A DNA stretch of 10,000 nucleotides, taken from positions 1-10,000 of the forward strand of contig JAIWNQ010000147.1 in assembly GCA_020216745.1 (NCBI GenBank). The letters run 5' to 3'. Both the position numbers and the translations under genes were made by a program. Positions 6,590-10,000 of the stretch are shown here, piece after piece; position 1 is the stretch's first letter; each line of letters begins with the position of its first letter. The notes under the pieces were generated by a model. The model ran no database searches. It saw only the letters and a list, made by a program, of their open reading frames with translations, and had not been told where the DNA came from. The stretch comes from Candidatus Hydrogenedens sp. GTDB taxonomy: Bacteria > Hydrogenedentota > Hydrogenedentia > Hydrogenedentales > Hydrogenedentaceae.

Positions 6590-9500
6590 ATGCCTGTAAA
6601 GAATATTTCTTCTTTTGGAATCTTAATCAACATTGTCCTTTTCTCTTATCTACTCTTAACCGCCTCAATTCCAACTATACCCAATTCTGTAGCAGAAATA
6701 GAACCACATCACTTATCACCTCTTATCAACAAAGAACTTTCACTAAATAACGTAACAATAAGTTCTCCATTGGATAATAGAAAGGTTAAGTCCACAAACA
6801 ATAACTATGACCCAACTCAATTAGAAATCAATATTCCTTTAACAGCAGAGTATCCAGAACCGACAACAGACACAATTACCTTCGTTGCATGTAATGAAAG
6901 CAGTATATGCTTCAACAACGAATTATGGATAGGCGATGTATTTTCAGACACAACATCTATTCCTGGACAAAGTAGTATAAATATATCCCCTTTTATTACT
7001 GGCTCAAATTCCACACAAAATGTATCTATCTACGGGCTCATCAATGCAGAAATTAACCCCTCAGAACCGATAACCTCCTTCTCTTATGAGGATACAACTT
7101 CACTTGACAAACCTATTAAAATTACCCTCGCCGAATTGCCATCAGATATTGATAATGATTTGAACGGTATACCTGATAACCTACAAACATCAATATTATC
7201 AGGCGAATTTTGGGTAGCTAACCAATTTATAAATAATGCAATACGAACCGTAAATATTATGAATTTAAACATCCCTGGAGACTCAGTTCTTATCATTCCT
7301 ACAAACTCTGTTGAGATAGAAGTGCCAACGTTGGAAAAATTAAAATCGGAAAATAACATTGACCCAGGTACCAATTACGCATACGCTATCATTACAGTAT
7401 CGAATGAAATTTCCGCATTAATCGATACTGTTACCGACAATTCAAAAACAAACTCAGTATCTTCATGGGTAGAAACCGCAATAAACAATGCCCCAGGAAA
7501 TTTAAATCCACAAAATGTGTTTTTAGGAATAACCTTAATCGCTATCGACGAAAACCAACAAATCCAACTAATTCGCCTTAACCCACAACAAACAGGGGTT
7601 AAAATCAAATTAAAAAATATCCAAAAACCAGTAGTAGGTAAATCCGAAGTATTTTCTTACCCCGTATCAATCACAGAAACCTATTTAACTAACGACCCAG
7701 ACCGAGAACTTATTTGGACAAATGTTAATTCCGTTTCTTCCGATAACGAAATCACTTTTCAAATTCAAGAGAGTTCCATTATCGCCTTGTTCGATGTTGG
7801 AATAACAATCAACGAGATTTCTCCAAACATTATCCCCAAAGGTATATCTATAGATTTAATTCTTAAAGGAATTATTCCCGTATCAACTGCTTTAAATGTA
7901 GAACAAGCCACAGAATTATACGAAGTCAAAATAGGTGGACAATCTGCATTATTTAGAGAAGGCTCACCTGATTATAAAGGGATTGCCATTACAGCCTACA
8001 AAAATTCAAAAAACAATCAGATGTTTATTAAATCCCCATCTATTAATGAAACTGGCATTGTGGATTTAGAAATCATCCAAAAGAATGTAAACAATCTATC
8101 TTTTGTCTTCCCCAATGCAATTACAGTAGCCAACACCTATAAAGTAACCGCAACAATTGAACGTGGACCTAACGCCCTCTCTGAAAACGCCGAACTGAAA
8201 ATTACACCAAGTAAAAGTCCAACTCTCCCTGAAGATGGTACGTTCTTTGAAGGGGAAACCATCTCTATCTCATTAAACAATGTCGATGAGCAAGACCAAT
8301 TCGAAGGGTGGTATTCATCCGATGGTACCTTATTATCACGCCTACCAGAATTTATAACTCGTGTAAATTCAAACTTAAACATCAAAGCTCGTATCGTCAA
8401 GAGGCAATATTCACTTACAATTACTATCGACCCGCCAGAAACAGGAATTGTAACCCTCAACCCCGAGGGAGGCATTTATGCTCCAGAAACAGAGGTCGAG
8501 GTGAAAGCCCAGCCTGAACAAGGTTTTAAGTTCAAACACTGGCTCTTACCCAATGGTAACACCTCTGAAGAAAACCCTCTGACCATAACTATCAATCAAG
8601 ATTATCAAATTAAAGCCGTGTTCGAAGTCGGGCCACCGATATTTTTCGGAATTGCAAAACTCGATGGAGACCATTTTGAGAAGGATAGTGATGGCAAAGA
8701 ACGGCTGGTAGTATGGGCAATCGGTGGTGTAGTTCGACGTATCGAAGGCTTAAACTTAGATTTAGAAACAACATTACAGTTAGTAGATGCTAAAACAGGC
8801 AAGGATATTGGCAGTCCCTTCAACGGAATTCATTCAGCCGATGATAAAAAATATCTGGACTTTATTGTCCCACCATACCCATTATATTCCGACTCAATGC
8901 CAGAATATGTGGACGTTGACCTAAAAACCAACGACTCAATAATCCCTGCTTTTCGATATTACCATTATTCCACTGATGAATTTGGAATACATACAACCGC
9001 TTTCATTTCCGACTTTAGCAAATCAGAAAAAACCACTGTTTTTCTCGACAATGGAAAACAAGGGACATTTGAACTCCCAGCATTAAGCACTCAACCGACG
9101 CCTGTATATGGCATTTTCCGTGCTATTAAACTCTCAAACAACCCAACTCTGAGTGCAATGGCAAATATCATTGGCAATACATCCATTCATGGTGGTATGT
9201 TTGGTAACCCCATAGAAAATGCCTACGAAATAACTTATTACCTTTATCAACCTGAAACATTCACATCACCACCCGAGCCTGGTACCGCCACTTATTCCCC
9301 TCCCAAAGATGGCTCAGGACGTCTATTATTCCACAATCCCGTATTCCCATATAACCTCGATGGAACAGAGAAACAAGACATCCCTGTCATTAAGATTACC
9401 CTCCCTTCCGATGGTTTGGATTATAGCTACTTCAAAAGCGGAATCACCGTTTTTAGCCAGTCGTCCACCTATGATTACATCAAAAATCGGGTAACACCTG

Positions 9501-10000
9501 GAACCAAAACTGCATACCAATCACAAATCTTATCTACCGACATCGACCCTATAATGACCGAGAATAGTTTCGGCAATACAAACAAAGTGACAATGCGTGT
9601 CTATTCCCTCAACGGGTTCGGACTTCGCTACCAATCATTATTACCATTTGAAGTATCTGCACTGGCTCGGCTCTCTACTAAAAATGGTGTTACCACATCA
9701 AAAACAGTCGGAAAATCTGAAATACAAGTAGTTTCGCCTAAAGGAGGCTTGGCATATATAGACCACATTGAATTAAGAAACAATGAAAAACAAATATCTG
9801 TAACAACAAAGCCCGAAAGTGACCCGGGAGAAACGGAAGGACTACTTAAATTCAAAACCCCTGCAATAAAAAAATCTGCTATCGTAGATGTCTTAATCTA
9901 CTTGAAGAGCCAACCCAATGTCCCCGCAATTGTCTTAGATAATGTAATTGAATATCAAAAAACACCTATCATTTTGGATTCATGGATACTCATACCCTTA
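6590..10000 (+). CDS. Large multidomain exported surface protein (TIG and InlB-type repeats), C-terminus beyond window
   Basis: A frame with no stop runs 1137 codons from the ATG at 6590 to the right edge. AGGA lies 8 nt upstream; an out-of-frame ATG at 6585 stops after four codons. The N-terminus is a signal peptide (MPVKNISSFGILINIVLFSY then LLLTA), cleaved after A25 or more likely A35 (NSVA). Residues 186-196, DIDNDLNGIPD, form a calcium-binding loop like those of dockerin or thrombospondin-3 repeats. Residues about 405-514 resemble an IPT/TIG β-sandwich (INEISPNIIPKG, VKIGGQSALF, IKSPSINETGIVDLEI). Residues 517-605 are a degenerate and 607-680 a clear divergent InlB B-type repeat (GIVTLNPEGGIYAPETEVEV, GFKFKHW, IKAVFEV). 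A second, weaker TIG-like unit spans about 711-763. The rest is β-rich and unrecognised. It is probably an adhesin or surface-layer-type protein; the anchoring signal is not in the window. Confidence 0.9.
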   Translation, partial: MPVKNISSFGILINIVLFSYLLLTASIPTIPNSVAEIEPHHLSPLINKELSLNNVTISSPLDNRKVKSTNNNYDPTQLEINIPLTAEYPEPTTDTITFVACNESSICFNNELWIGDVFSDTTSIPGQSSINISPFITGSNSTQNVSIYGLINAEINPSEPITSFSYEDTTSLDKPIKITLAELPSDIDNDLNGIPDNLQTSILSGEFWVANQFINNAIRTVNIMNLNIPGDSVLIIPTNSVEIEVPTLEKLKSENNIDPGTNYAYAIITVSNEISALIDTVTDNSKTNSVSSWVETAINNAPGNLNPQNVFLGITLIAIDENQQIQLIRLNPQQTGVKIKLKNIQKPVVGKSEVFSYPVSITETYLTNDPDRELIWTNVNSVSSDNEITFQIQESSIIALFDVGITINEISPNIIPKGISIDLILKGIIPVSTALNVEQATELYEVKIGGQSALFREGSPDYKGIAITAYKNSKNNQMFIKSPSINETGIVDLEIIQKNVNNLSFVFPNAITVANTYKVTATIERGPNALSENAELKITPSKSPTLPEDGTFFEGETISISLNNVDEQDQFEGWYSSDGTLLSRLPEFITRVNSNLNIKARIVKRQYSLTITIDPPETGIVTLNPEGGIYAPETEVEVKAQPEQGFKFKHWLLPNGNTSEENPLTITINQDYQIKAVFEVGPPIFFGIAKLDGDHFEKDSDGKERLVVWAIGGVVRRIEGLNLDLETTLQLVDAKTGKDIGSPFNGIHSADDKKYLDFIVPPYPLYSDSMPEYVDVDLKTNDSIIPAFRYYHYSTDEFGIHTTAFISDFSKSEKTTVFLDNGKQGTFELPALSTQPTPVYGIFRAIKLSNNPTLSAMANIIGNTSIHGGMFGNPIENAYEITYYLYQPETFTSPPEPGTATYSPPKDGSGRLLFHNPVFPYNLDGTEKQDIPVIKITLPSDGLDYSYFKSGITVFSQSSTYDYIKNRVTPGTKTAYQSQILSTDIDPIMTENSFGNTNKVTMRVYSLNGFGLRYQSLLPFEVSALARLSTKNGVTTSKTVGKSEIQVVSPKGGLAYIDHIELRNNEKQISVTTKPESDPGETEGLLKFKTPAIKKSAIVDVLIYLKSQPNVPAIVLDNVIEYQKTPIILDSWILIPL

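Noticed and set aside
7084..9855. Several minus-strand frames of 64-112 codons and short plus-strand frames between 7084 and 9855
   Set aside because: They lie wholly inside the long plus-strand frame with signal peptide and recognisable domains; none shows a domain or a convincing start.

Overview
The window is AT-rich bacterial chromosome with seven genes supported by the sequence plus the first 33 codons of an eighth at the left edge. It suggests a diderm-type bacterium of the planctomycete / Lentisphaerota / 'Candidatus Hydrogenedentota' neighbourhood. The reasons are a Ser/Thr kinase fused to a zinc ribbon and a formylglycine-generating-enzyme (FGE) fold, an exported protein with a long Glu-Gly repeat ending in Cys-Gly-Cys plus a membrane helix, GTCCGAC-type 9-nt intergenic repeats, and a very large InlB/TIG-type surface protein. 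Of these lineages I favour Hydrogenedentota, but this is recalled resemblance, not a computed placement.

Left block (1-1868, minus strand): a tight operon xseA > xseB > an isoprenyl synthase-like gene, joined by ATGA and TGATG stop/start overlaps. XseA and XseB form exonuclease VII. XseB has an unusual 60-residue charged tail whose last residues, DNEDLPF, look like the C-terminal tip of single-stranded DNA-binding protein (SSB).

Middle block (2001-4381): a plus-strand predicted lipoprotein of unknown function converges, 14 nt apart, on a minus-strand zinc ribbon-kinase-FGE-fold gene. The FGE part has neither of the usual catalytic cysteine positions and is probably a binding or scaffold domain.

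Right block (4497-10000, plus strand): a secreted cohesin-like protein with Glu-Gly repeats and a putative Cys-type C-terminal sorting signal; then, 30 nt downstream, an Lgt-family (prolipoprotein diacylglyceryl transferase) membrane protein that differs from E. coli Lgt at several important positions; then an intergenic region with eight 9-nt repeats; then a long open reading frame of 1137 codons that runs off the right edge and encodes a multidomain exported protein. The theme of this block is export and surface attachment. Its most interesting possibility is that the divergent Lgt homologue serves the neighbouring Cys-Gly-Cys C-terminal signal. No tRNA, rRNA, CRISPR array, insertion sequence or integrase was seen.
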